Origin: an uncultured Erysipelotrichaceae bacterium | Lineage (GTDB): Bacteria > Bacillota_I > Bacilli_A > Erysipelotrichales > Erysipelotrichaceae | NCBI GenBank assembly: GCA_944325295.1 | Contig: CALUZL010000015.1 | Coordinates: forward strand, 1 to 22,344 | Length of the DNA: 22,344 nucleotides | Direction: 5' to 3' | In this document: positions 1 to 7,302 of the stretch, one piece after another | Position numbering within the stretch: position 1 is the first letter of the stretch | Layout of the letters: every line of letters starts with the position of its first letter | Notes under the pieces: model-generated | Told to the model about the DNA's origin: nothing | What the model saw: the letters and a program-made list of their open reading frames with translations, nothing else | The model's database searches: none | Program-made: the position numbers and the translations under genes

Positions 1-862
1 CTGTTGATGTAGTTGAACCGGTATAGACGCAAGCTTTCTTATCTTCGTTCCATACCCAACCTTCACCATGAGCTTCATCACATGATACGACACCATCATG
101 GTTAGTATCTAATTCATCGTATACAACTTCTGGTTTTGGTGAACCATTGACTAAGCGTTCTTCAGGATTTACTTCCCACTTAGCTACGACTTTAACATCG
201 CCTTTAACATTCTTTAAGTCACCAGATTCAACGTAGTAAACCAATTTATAACGATCTCCATCAACTGTACGAACATCACCATATCCCGGGAACATACTTA
301 CCCACTTTGTTGCATCTGTTTTATCGTTAGCAACGAATTGTGTGCTTGTAGTAACTTCTGTGTATGTACCTGCTGGTTTGTCTGCTCTGTAGTTCCATTC
401 TTCAGTTGATACTGAAATAATGTGCTGATCTCTATCGTCTTTACCATCACTCTTCAATGTTGAAGCCGGATTTTTATGAGCTAAGTAATCAACTGTGACT
501 TCTAAGACAATACTTACATCGGTTGTGATCTTATTATCTAAAACGCCTCTTTGGTTTCTGAAGTCTACGTCTTCATAAATGGGTTTTCCGCCATTCTTGT
601 TATCGTAAACTGTTACAGATAAATTGACATTTCCATATCCTTTTTCATCGATATAGTCAGCGATAATTTCGTCATCTCCAACATACTCGATCAGATCTTC
701 TACATTAGCTAATAAGCTATTATATGTAGTTGATCCATCACCATTTGCCTCAGGATATTCATCTACTAATAAATCGAAATCACTATCTGCTAATTCGATG
801 TTTACATCGAAAGGATAGTCTTGAGCCCTCATACTCACCGGTGACAGGATTGCTACTGGCAT
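1..862 (-). CDS. Secreted surface protein, N-terminal part only (runs off left edge; start uncertain)
   Basis: An open minus-strand frame runs from about 898 to the window edge, so the C-terminus is not visible. The first residues (KFFKNNKQTTLL, then MPVAILSPVSMRAQ) look like a signal peptide: a basic start, a hydrophobic core and a likely cleavage after an Ala near MRA. The mature part is acidic and rich in Val, Thr, Tyr and Asp, like the beta-sandwich modules of Gram-positive surface adhesins. Near the left edge is an EF-hand-like loop, DTNHDGVVSCDE, followed by a Trp- and Cys-containing patch and a Thr/Ser-rich stretch. The frame is stopped by TAA at 899-901, directly before the KFF residues. 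The only ATG near the signal peptide is at 860-862, inside the hydrophobic segment, and I see no ribosome-binding site before it. The true start is therefore missing, altered or mis-sequenced. Function is unknown; an adhesin-like role is inference. Confidence 0.6.
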   Translation of the reverse strand, partial: MPVAILSPVSMRAQDYPFDVNIELADSDFDLLVDEYPEANGDGSTTYNSLLANVEDLIEYVGDDEIIADYIDEKGYGNVNLSVTVYDNKNGGKPIYEDVDFRNQRGVLDNKITTDVSIVLEVTVDYLAHKNPASTLKSDGKDDRDQHIISVSTEEWNYRADKPAGTYTEVTTSTQFVANDKTDATKWVSMFPGYGDVRTVDGDRYKLVYYVESGDLKNVKGDVKVVAKWEVNPEERLVNGSPKPEVVYDELDTNHDGVVSCDEAHGEGWVWNEDKKACVYTGSTTST

Positions 863-900
863 AAGAAGAGTTGTTTGTTTGTTATTTTTAAAAAATTTTT

Positions 901-945
901 AGGTGCAGGTTGGGGGTGTTGCCTTGTTTATGGGGGGGTTAGGGG
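901..945. other. Anomalous G-rich tract next to the start-less surface gene
   Basis: This 45-base stretch is about 60% G+C in an AT-rich region and is strongly G-biased on the plus strand. It holds runs of 5, 7 and 4 G. It lies exactly where the ribosome-binding site and start of the flanking surface-protein gene should be. It could be a sequencing or assembly artefact, a rearrangement breakpoint, a phase-variable homopolymer or a G-quadruplex-prone element. The sequence alone does not decide. The rest of 863-1021 is AT-rich and shows no gene. Confidence 0.5.
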
Positions 946-1021
946 AAAAATAACACATCGTTTCGCTAAATATATGTGCTCTTCGTTTGGAGTTTAAGTA
1001 ATTATAGTTTCAGAAATATAA

Positions 1022-1246
1022 TTATATTTGTGCGCTCATCATTAGGTAGGCATAGATAATACTGATCAGACTAAGAACAATAGTTATAGTTGCTATTCCT
1101 CTCACTTCCAATTCTTTGTCCTTGGCAAGTACAATAAAACCTATGACTGCTGAAACAATACCGACTAGTCCATATATACTGATAAACATGGACACTATGG
1201 AAATTACCAATCCTGTATTTGCGACTATCCTTATCTTACTTGTCAT
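1022..1246 (-). CDS. Small two-helix membrane protein (DUF4190-like)
   Basis: This 74-residue protein has two hydrophobic helices, at about residues 8-40 and 50-70. They are joined by a short charged loop, AKDKELEVRG. Gly/Ile/Val-rich helices around a K/E/R loop resemble small DUF4190-type membrane proteins, whose function is not known. It starts 23 bases after the SIS-domain gene, so it is probably the last gene of the IIA-IIC-SIS transcript. The ribosome-binding site is weak. No catalytic residues are visible. The family assignment rests on overall pattern only. Confidence 0.6.
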   Translation of the reverse strand: MTSKIRIVANTGLVISIVSMFISIYGLVGIVSAVIGFIVLAKDKELEVRGIATITIVLSLISIIYAYLMMSAQI

Positions 1247-1269
1247 AATTAAACTACACCGTTCTGATT

Positions 1270-1974
1270 TTAAAATCTATAGATCCTGTCTGCGTATTTC
1301 AGGTGTCTTTCCAAATTGTGTTTTAAGCCACCTTCAACGTTAGAACTGACTCTTATATCACATATGACACCTTCGTCATACATATTTTTAACAACCTTAT
1401 ATACCAACGATTGTATGAGCGCAACGGATGCCATTGTTGATGAAGGACATATTTTTTCCTCCATATTTCCAATTCTAAAATTAGCATCACCTTCTGGTGT
1501 TAATGTATCTAAATTGACATCAGATACCTCAAATAACCTTAGTCCTGTGCTGTGCCTAGATTTTAGCGCCTTGGAAGCTTTGATAGATGTGATAGCTATT
1601 AATTTAGCACCTCTTTTCTTTGCATTTAGCGCTACTTCGATTGGTAAAGGATTTATTCCGGAATGTGATGCAATTACTACCGTATCCTCCGGTCTGATAT
1701 CCACCTTCCTCATCAACACATCGCCAACGCCAGGTACAGCTTCATAAATACCAAGCGCAGGATCCTGTATCATTTTTACAGCAAATAAACCTCCTGCTCT
1801 TTCTACCAGCTCTTTTGCAATCGAATATGAGTGTCCACTTCCAAAAGCTTGCATTATACCGCCGTTTTTAAACGAGTCAATAATCATTTTACTCGCCGTC
1901 TCAAGGTTTTCATTTTGTGTTCGATCTATTTCTTTTAGTTGCTCGATAACTGTTTCGATAAATAGATTATTCAT
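1270..1974 (-). CDS. SIS-domain phosphosugar-binding protein (UPF0309-like)
   Basis: This 234-residue single-SIS-domain protein probably binds or isomerises a phosphosugar in the cytoplasm. Residues 40-60 carry the phosphate-binding segment GSGHSYSIAKELVERAGGL, typical of the UPF0309 group. A second SIS signature lies near residues 100-110 (VIASHSGINPLP) and a third near 125-135 (KLIAITS). The length fits a stand-alone SIS protein. Its ATG overlaps the stop of the IIC gene (TAATG), so translation is probably coupled to the transporter. That makes it the likely first enzyme acting on the imported phosphosugar. No UlaD/E/F-type enzymes of ascorbate breakdown are present, so the substrate may not be ascorbate. 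Domain call is firm; substrate is unknown. Confidence 0.85.
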   Translation of the reverse strand: MNNLFIETVIEQLKEIDRTQNENLETASKMIIDSFKNGGIMQAFGSGHSYSIAKELVERAGGLFAVKMIQDPALGIYEAVPGVGDVLMRKVDIRPEDTVVIASHSGINPLPIEVALNAKKRGAKLIAITSIKASKALKSRHSTGLRLFEVSDVNLDTLTPEGDANFRIGNMEEKICPSSTMASVALIQSLVYKVVKNMYDEGVICDIRVSSNVEGGLKHNLERHLKYADRIYRF

Positions 1975-3248
1975 TAGAATATACCCGACAAGAACTTAGC
2001 TAGATATCCGGCAAGCGGCCCGTACAACGAATAGTCATTACCCGATACAGTAAGCATTCTGTTCTGGATCGTATGTTGGAAAAATACCGAAGAATAACCA
2101 ACTAAAAATACCATGCAGACCGCCGCTACTGCTGTTCCTATAATTACACCTCTTAAACCGCCCTGCGCATCCGCCATGATCGCTGCCGCACCACATTCGA
2201 AGAAACAAGTTATAACAAGCGGTACTACCATTATGCCAAAGAAATTAATCGAATTCAGGAAGAACATCAATGGCACCGATACTACCATTGCTGTAATGAA
2301 ACCAATGATCAGCGTATTTGGCTTATATGGGAATAATAACGGGGCATCATAAGCAGGTATAGCATTGGGGATGAGTTTTGTAGAAATACCTTCAAAAGCA
2401 GGCACAATTTGGTTGATCAACATGCGTACACCTTGTAATAACACTAGCAATCCAACACCGAATCTCAGACCCATATTTACGGCATATGTAAATATCGGAG
2501 TTCCCGTTTTTGCAGTTATTGCACCTCCAAATGCAAAATCAATAATCAGATACAACAAGAAAATCACAATGAAACCAATAACAGAAGTTTCTTTTAAAAA
2601 AGACAGTCTTTTTGGAATCTTTATTGATTCGGCCGATTTCTCTTTATTTCCAACTAATTTAGAAACATTCGCCGCAATAAGAGATAAAATACCCGTGGGA
2701 TGGCCAAGCATCCATGAATGATCATTTGTTACAGACCAAACATATTTTTTCAAGATCCATGGAGCAAACGACCAATACAAAGCAGAACAGATTGCTGCAA
2801 ATATAATAAGTGCAACACCGGATAACCCACCTTCAACGCCAGCCGCAGTGAAAGTAAGTGGGAACCACCATAAAAAGTGTCCAGTTAAAAAGACGGTCTT
2901 TATCGGTGTAAATCTAGCAATTAATAGATGCAAAATAAGACCAATAAACATTGCTAACCCGGTTTGTGATCCATATTCTAAAATAAAACTAGCTGCGTCA
3001 AGCCCTTGAGGAACTGTACCTCCTGATAATTCTCTGAATACAACATTAATCGTATCGATCGAATTGGACAAGAAATTTGTGCCTTCGGTCAACATATAAA
3101 GACCCAGTGCTGCTAGAATAGCTCCTTTGAAGATATCTTCAACTTTTTTCTTTTGAATAGTCAAACCGATTGCGGCAATAAGACCCATCAAAACTGGCGG
3201 ATTTCTAAAGACATTATCAATGATAAATGTCCAAATGCTCATCAACAT
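1974..3248 (-). CDS. ulaA: PTS system IIC, ascorbate type (UlaA/SgaT family)
   Basis: This 424-residue polytopic membrane protein is the translocation subunit of an L-ascorbate-superfamily PTS. About ten hydrophobic segments are visible. Family-like features include an N-terminal IxDNVFRNPPVLMGLIA segment, a GxLxLHLLIARFTPIKxxFLTGH region near residues 105-125, and a WMLGHPTG motif near 180. It is slightly shorter than E. coli UlaA. The ATG at 3248 follows a strong AAAGGAGG site at 6-base spacing; a second Met two codons later is less well placed. It lies between the IIA gene (40-base gap) and the SIS gene (overlapping codons). The matching IIB is on the divergent transcript. Substrate is unproven: members of this superfamily take ascorbate and other sugars or acids. 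Confidence 0.88.
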   Translation of the reverse strand: MLMSIWTFIIDNVFRNPPVLMGLIAAIGLTIQKKKVEDIFKGAILAALGLYMLTEGTNFLSNSIDTINVVFRELSGGTVPQGLDAASFILEYGSQTGLAMFIGLILHLLIARFTPIKTVFLTGHFLWWFPLTFTAAGVEGGLSGVALIIFAAICSALYWSFAPWILKKYVWSVTNDHSWMLGHPTGILSLIAANVSKLVGNKEKSAESIKIPKRLSFLKETSVIGFIVIFLLYLIIDFAFGGAITAKTGTPIFTYAVNMGLRFGVGLLVLLQGVRMLINQIVPAFEGISTKLIPNAIPAYDAPLLFPYKPNTLIIGFITAMVVSVPLMFFLNSINFFGIMVVPLVITCFFECGAAAIMADAQGGLRGVIIGTAVAAVCMVFLVGYSSVFFQHTIQNRMLTVSGNDYSLYGPLAGYLAKFLSGIF

Positions 3249-3288
3249 ATTCTCCCTCCTTTCGTCAATGATTTGGCATTATCAAAAG

Positions 3289-3744
3289 TTATTCAAAAAT
3301 CACCTCGCTTTCACTTAGTTTTTTCAAGATAGACTCAATTTCCGATACATTATTCGCCCTTACAAGCTTTATTATGTTTTGCGGATCGGAAAAAGTTACA
3401 GCTACATCTTGAAGCAAACGCATATGCGATGTTTTGTCTATTGGTGCTATACACAAAACGACACCGACAAATTTCCCCATAAAATTAATCGGATTCTTGA
3501 AAATGGTCAAAGATGCCGACATCCTTTTGACTCCAAATTCGCTCGATGCATGGGGCATAGCAAAACCTTCATTTAAAACGATATAAGCGGTATATTTTTC
3601 GGTCATCTCGATCATCGCATCGATGTATCGCATTTCAATACAGTTATCTTTTAATAAAGGAAAGGCAGCAACCTTAATTGCCTCTTGCCAATTTTGTACT
3701 GTGTCAACAATTTGAATTTTGTTCTGCAATATTTCTAAAAGCAT
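3289..3744 (-). CDS. ulaC: PTS system IIA (mannitol/fructose-type fold, UlaC-like)
   Basis: This 151-residue cytoplasmic phosphocarrier takes phosphate from HPr and passes it to the IIB protein. The active-site His is His65 in the motif NEGFAMPHASS, the expected position for the EIIA-2 family. The length is typical. An AGAGG ribosome-binding site precedes the ATG at 3744. It is the first gene of the leftward transcript and faces the IIB gene across a 172-base divergent control region. No truncation is seen. Assignment to an ascorbate-type system comes from the adjacent UlaA-like IIC and UlaB-like IIB; the fold alone would also fit a fructose or galactitol system. Confidence 0.87.
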   Translation of the reverse strand: MLLEILQNKIQIVDTVQNWQEAIKVAAFPLLKDNCIEMRYIDAMIEMTEKYTAYIVLNEGFAMPHASSEFGVKRMSASLTIFKNPINFMGKFVGVVLCIAPIDKTSHMRLLQDVAVTFSDPQNIIKLVRANNVSEIESILKKLSESEVIFE

Positions 3745-3766
3745 ATTTAAACCTCTTCACAGTTAC

Positions 3767-3795
3767 ACTATAATACTTATATAATACAATTACAA
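3767..3795 (-). promoter_or_regulatory. Candidate leftward promoter with overlapping operator-like site
   Basis: On the minus strand a TTGTAA (-35-like, 3790-3795) is followed after 17 bases by TATAGT (-10-like, 3767-3772). The operator-like sequence TGTAATTGTATTATA (3780-3794) covers the -35 and spacer. It matches the rightward site at 3886-3900 in 14 of 15 positions, in mirror orientation. Seen by eye; not tested. Confidence 0.45.
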
Positions 3796-3856
3796 TACTT
3801 TTATATAATTTAATTACTTATTTTAAATAATCAATGTTTTTGGTACATTATAAATA

Positions 3857-3877
3857 ATTATTATTGTGAATAATAAT
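3857..3877. promoter_or_regulatory. Central inverted repeat in the divergent control region
   Basis: Two perfect 9-base arms, ATTATTATT and AATAATAAT, are separated by GTG. The arm-3-arm design is the same as in the flanking operator-like sites. It overlaps the rightward -35-like box. It may be a third regulator site, but AT-rich DNA makes chance palindromes easier. Confidence 0.4.
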
Positions 3878-3900
3878 ATTTGTACTATAATTGTATTATA
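3864..3900 (+). promoter_or_regulatory. Candidate rightward promoter with GntR operator-like palindrome
   Basis: TTGTGA (3864-3869) is followed after 16 bases by a perfect -10, TATAAT (3886-3891). The -10 is the left arm of the palindrome TATAAT-TGT-ATTATA (3886-3900), so a bound regulator would block polymerase. The ribosome-binding site GAAAGAGG follows at 3901-3908, before the IIB start. The GntR/UTRA protein encoded downstream is the obvious candidate to bind here. Confidence 0.55.
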
Positions 3901-3916
3901 GAAAGAGGTAATACAT

Positions 3917-4210
3917 ATGAAAATAGTCGCTGTATGTGGATTTGGCGTCGGATCGTCGCTATTACTTAAAATGTCAATAGATAAAGCGCTTAAACAGCTA
4001 GGTTATGATTTTGAATCCTCAAACACAGATATCACCACTGCTCACAGTATCGATTGCGATGCCATCTTTACTTCTGTTGATCTGGCTGAACAATTTAAAG
4101 ATAAAGGCGTACCTGTATACGCCATAGAACACTATATGTCTGTTGAAGAGTGCAAAAAAGCCATATGTGACCTGATAACTAAATACGGAGATAAGGTAGA
4201 TTTATCATGA
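3917..4210 (+). CDS. ulaB: PTS system IIB, ascorbate type (UlaB/SgaB-like)
   Basis: This 97-residue cytoplasmic protein is phosphorylated by IIA on a Cys and donates the phosphate to the sugar moving through IIC. The P-loop-like active site is Cys7 in CGFGVGSSLLLK, the normal place for lactose/cellobiose-type and ascorbate-type IIB proteins. The length is normal. The start is fixed by GAAAGAGG nine bases upstream. The gene overlaps the following GntR gene by four bases (ATGA), so the IIB and its likely regulator are translationally coupled. It is transcribed away from its partner IIA and IIC, an unusual split. Confidence 0.88.
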   Translation: MKIVAVCGFGVGSSLLLKMSIDKALKQLGYDFESSNTDITTAHSIDCDAIFTSVDLAEQFKDKGVPVYAIEHYMSVEECKKAICDLITKYGDKVDLS

Positions 4211-4923
4211 GTAATAATTATCAGTTAAAATATGAAAATGTTTATGATGACTTGCTAAAGAAAATAAATGATAAAGAATTGCTGCCTAACCAAAAATTGC
4301 CATCAGAAACTGATTTGGCCAAGGAATATAACGTTTCAAGAGTAACTATCAGACAATCGCTAAAAAAGCTGGAGAATGATAACTATCTTGTCAGGGTCAG
4401 AGGAAAAGGAACCTTTATAAAAGGACAAACTCATAATAAAGAATTAAGTAAAATAGTAAGTTTTTCCCGAAACTGCCTAATGTCCGGAAACATTCCCAGC
4501 AATAAAATAATATCTTTTGAGAAACAAAAGACGTCTCTGATAGCACGCAATTTTTTGGATGCAAACGATGAGGATATTTATTCCGTTCGAAGAATAAGAT
4601 ATGCAAATGGATTAGAGGTCATATATGAAGAATCTTACTGGTTAGAATCCGTATGCAGAGGTATATCGCGTAGTGACATAGACATTTCAATCATCGGCTA
4701 TATGGAAAAAATAGGAACAAAACCAATTCGTGTAAAGCAGGAATTCATAGCATTAAAAGCCAATAAAGAATTATCTGATTATCTTTCGGTAGAAGTAGGA
4801 TTTCCTTTATTAAAATCTACAATGACTTTCTATAATCAAGATAATCGCGCTGTTGCTTTATCAATATCATATTATAGGACTGACAGAATGGTCATTATAG
4901 ATATTAGAGATATAGAAGGATAA
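4207..4923 (+). CDS. GntR-family regulator with UTRA ligand domain (HutC subfamily)
   Basis: This 238-residue transcription factor has an N-terminal winged helix-turn-helix at about residues 10-72. The typical string LPSETDLAKEYNVSRVTIRQ is clearly visible, followed by the wing VRGKGTFI. From about residue 95 to the end it matches the UTRA small-molecule-binding fold (SVRRIRYANGLEVIYEESY). Such proteins usually repress sugar operons and release DNA on binding a phosphosugar. It lies inside the rightward operon and one base before the first CHR transporter gene. It therefore probably controls both divergent transcripts through the mirrored sites at 3780-3794 and 3886-3900. The ligand is unknown. 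Confidence 0.9.
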   Translation: MSNNYQLKYENVYDDLLKKINDKELLPNQKLPSETDLAKEYNVSRVTIRQSLKKLENDNYLVRVRGKGTFIKGQTHNKELSKIVSFSRNCLMSGNIPSNKIISFEKQKTSLIARNFLDANDEDIYSVRRIRYANGLEVIYEESYWLESVCRGISRSDIDISIIGYMEKIGTKPIRVKQEFIALKANKELSDYLSVEVGFPLLKSTMTFYNQDNRAVALSISYYRTDRMVIIDIRDIEG

Positions 4924-4924
4924 T

Positions 4925-5449
4925 ATGATTAAAAACTTAGATCTTTTCATAACTTTTTCTAAAGTTGGTGCCTTTACATTCGGAGGTGGTTATTCAATGT
5001 TACCGATTTTAAAAAAAGAAGTCGTGGAAAATAAGAAATGGATCAGTGAAAATGAGATGTTAGATTACTACGCTTTGAGTCAGTGTATGCCCGGCATAAT
5101 TTCCATTAACACTTCTATATTTATTGGATTTAAATGTAACGGGATTCTAGGTGGTATTTTTAGCGCTCTTGGCGCTGTTGCCCCATCTATATTAATAATT
5201 CTGGCAATATGCCTCTTCATGCAAAACTTCATGGATTACGAAGTTGTTCAAACAGCATTTAAAGGTATACGCATCGTTGTCAGCGCTTTGATACTAAATG
5301 CTACATACTCATTATTTAAAATCGGTGTAATAGATATGACAACTTTAGGAATTTTCGTTGCCAGTTTATTTATACTGTTCTTGTTTGACATTTCTCCAAT
5401 CTTAATTGTATTAATTGCCACCACAATCGGAGTAGTGCTATCAAGATAG
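4925..5449 (+). CDS. chrA: Short CHR-family (chromate/anion) transporter subunit 1
   Basis: This 174-residue protein has about five membrane segments and is one half of a short-chain CHR pair. The family motif FGGGYSMLPIL is at residues 18-28, and ALSQCMPGIISINTSIFIGF with GILGGI follows at about 49-80. Short CHR proteins occur as adjacent pairs, each equal to half of long ChrA, and probably form a heterodimer in the membrane. Long ChrA exports chromate; the natural substrate of short pairs is often unknown and may be another oxyanion. The ATG follows the GntR stop by one base (TAATATG), so it is part of the PTS-IIB/GntR operon. Its presence in a sugar operon is the main oddity. Confidence 0.88.
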   Translation: MIKNLDLFITFSKVGAFTFGGGYSMLPILKKEVVENKKWISENEMLDYYALSQCMPGIISINTSIFIGFKCNGILGGIFSALGAVAPSILIILAICLFMQNFMDYEVVQTAFKGIRIVVSALILNATYSLFKIGVIDMTTLGIFVASLFILFLFDISPILIVLIATTIGVVLSR

Positions 5450-5463
5450 AGGAATAAGTTAAT

Positions 5464-6006
5464 ATGTTGTTATTTGTCTTATTTTATGAGTTCTTATTGA
5501 TCGGGCTCTTCTCAGTCGGAGGTGGTTTGGCCACACTGCCATATCTTTATAAATTGATAGATAAATATCATTGGTTTACTAACACAGAGCTCGTCGATAT
5601 GATTGCCATATCCGAGAGCACTCCCGGCCCACTCGGTGTTAATATGGCAACTTTTGCAGGGTTTAATGCCGATGGAATATTGGGAGGAATAGTTGCTACT
5701 TTAGGATTGGTCAGTGCGGCGTTAATAGTAACTTTACCTGTTTCACTCTTTCTCGATAAATTTAAAAACAGCATTTTAGTCAAAAAAGCTTTCTATGGAA
5801 TCAGGCCAGCTGTAGCAGCTTTAATACTGACATCAGCTTGGGAAATTATTGAAACTTCATTACTCCAAGTCGGCGGAGTATATAGCTTTAATTTTGCTGC
5901 TACCATTGTTTTCTTATTGTTTTTGCTATCGATCAGAAAATTCAATAGACATCCTATTTTTTATATTATCGCTGGTGCAATTATCGCTATGTTTGTTCCT
6001 TTGTAA
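5464..6006 (+). CDS. chrA: Short CHR-family (chromate/anion) transporter subunit 2
   Basis: This is the 180-residue partner of the preceding CHR protein. It has the paralogous motif SVGGGLATLPYLY at about residues 18-30, then ISESTPGPLGVNMATFAGF and GILGGI in the middle, and about five membrane helices. The gene begins 14 bases after the first CHR gene, with a GAGGAAT-type ribosome-binding site. It is the last gene of the rightward operon. A 10-bp hairpin lies about 80 bases downstream. The two CHR copies differ enough to be ancient partners and not a recent duplication. Confidence 0.88.
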   Translation: MLLFVLFYEFLLIGLFSVGGGLATLPYLYKLIDKYHWFTNTELVDMIAISESTPGPLGVNMATFAGFNADGILGGIVATLGLVSAALIVTLPVSLFLDKFKNSILVKKAFYGIRPAVAALILTSAWEIIETSLLQVGGVYSFNFAATIVFLLFLLSIRKFNRHPIFYIIAGAIIAMFVPL

Positions 6007-6088
6007 TTGCATTCAGATCATAAAATATTTCTATATATTTAGCTAAAGACTGGATACGGATATATGCACTCTTTAGGTAAATATGCTC

Positions 6089-6115
6089 TAACGGGTACAG
6101 TAAAAGTACCCGTTA
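6089..6115. terminator. Perfect 10-bp stem-loop between convergent genes
   Basis: Arms TAACGGGTAC and GTACCCGTTA are perfectly complementary with a 7-base loop (AGTAAAA). It lies between the end of the second CHR gene (plus) and the stop of the surface-protein gene (minus, two bases away), so it probably ends both transcripts. Neither side has the T run of a standard intrinsic terminator. Confidence 0.6.
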
Positions 6116-6117
6116 TC

Positions 6118-7302
6118 TCACCGGCAATCAGTTGGTGGGATAATTACTTTTGGCGGTGTTTCCGGAGTCGGTGTCGGTTCAGGAGTTGGCGATGGCTCAG
6201 GAGTTGGCGTATAGTCAGGTTCAGGTGTGTCCTCAGGTTCTGGCGTTTGAGGTATTACCTTCTTATAGACTTCGCCCATCACTAAAAGCTTTGGTACACC
6301 AAGCGATCTTGACTTTACTTCTAAGTCATATATGACAATGTAATAGCCTTCGTTATAATCGCTGACACTTATATTCATCTTTTTATAGTCTTCACTGAGA
6401 TCGACATTTACATTATCGCTCTTATAAACAGTCGGTTCTTTTTCGATGTCATAACTTTCAAATAACGCATTGTTTATGATATCTATCTCTATGTTGTCGG
6501 TTATTTCAATTGTGCCCTTATTTATGACATGGTGTACATCATTGTGATTTGGTATCTCATGACCTTTTACTTTTAAACTAAAACCGTCTTTCTTGCTAAA
6601 CTTTAAACCGTCTGGCAATTCATCGAGATTTAGTGAGCCATAAGTGAGATATAGCGTGTACACATCGCTCAGATCAGCGATATTGGCAATGATGTATTCA
6701 TCGTTTTCAAACATTGATCCAACATGATAAAAAGTACTGCCATCTTTTTCCAGGGAAATACTAGTTTTATCAGGTGAACTTATATCGACGTTTGCTGATA
6801 CATTGGTATAAGTGATCGGTTGTTTATCATCAGCTACTTCATTCAATATCGAGGTCACGCCGGATATAACTGTATCACTGATGGCTATGGATAGGCCTTC
6901 AGTACTTTCGCCTCTATCGATCAGGTCTCCTGTACTGTTTATCGCTGATCTTTTTATTGTGATCGCTGATCCGGCATCTCCTTTAAGCAAAGTTACAGTA
7001 GCGGTGATGTCGACATCTTCTACTGTTACACTTCCCGATGTGACATCAATGGTCTTGTCTACTTTCAGTTTGCCAGGACCTTTGATCACTAAACTTCTTC
7101 CATTGACCTTTAGATCAACGCTTACAGTCAGCTCAAAACCATTCAGTTCATAGACTTTATCTTCATCTAATACTGTTTCATCTTTGATCACTGTATTCTC
7201 ACTTAATGATACTGTGCTTAGATCTTCTGCTTTGATAATGATTACAGATATGGCAAAAATCACTATGAGCGCTATAGCTTGCGTTATTACTCTTTTAAGC
7301 AT
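6118..7302 (-). CDS. Secreted beta-rich protein with TPEP-rich C-terminal tail
   Basis: This 394-residue protein has an N-terminal signal peptide or membrane anchor at residues 1-26 (KRVITQ then a long Ile/Ala/Val core). Residues 30-170 show repeating short beta-strand patterns (VIKGPGKLKVDKTIDVTSGSVTV-like), suggestive of a right-handed beta-helix or pectate-lyase-like fold. Residues about 345-385 form a Pro/Thr/Glu-rich tail of TPEP-like repeats, the kind that spans cell walls. No LPXTG sorting signal follows; the chain ends PPTDCR. It is either released, held by the N-terminal helix, or has lost its anchor. A good AGAAGGGAG ribosome-binding site precedes the ATG. It is a single-gene unit. 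I do not recognise the family, and no catalytic residues can be named. Confidence 0.7.
   Translation of the reverse strand: MLKRVITQAIALIVIFAISVIIIKAEDLSTVSLSENTVIKDETVLDEDKVYELNGFELTVSVDLKVNGRSLVIKGPGKLKVDKTIDVTSGSVTVEDVDITATVTLLKGDAGSAITIKRSAINSTGDLIDRGESTEGLSIAISDTVISGVTSILNEVADDKQPITYTNVSANVDISSPDKTSISLEKDGSTFYHVGSMFENDEYIIANIADLSDVYTLYLTYGSLNLDELPDGLKFSKKDGFSLKVKGHEIPNHNDVHHVINKGTIEITDNIEIDIINNALFESYDIEKEPTVYKSDNVNVDLSEDYKKMNISVSDYNEGYYIVIYDLEVKSRSLGVPKLLVMGEVYKKVIPQTPEPEDTPEPDYTPTPEPSPTPEPTPTPETPPKVIIPPTDCR

Noticed and set aside
1316..1747. 143-residue plus-strand frame opposite the SIS gene
   Set aside because: Antisense shadow of a clear SIS-domain gene; no ribosome-binding site.
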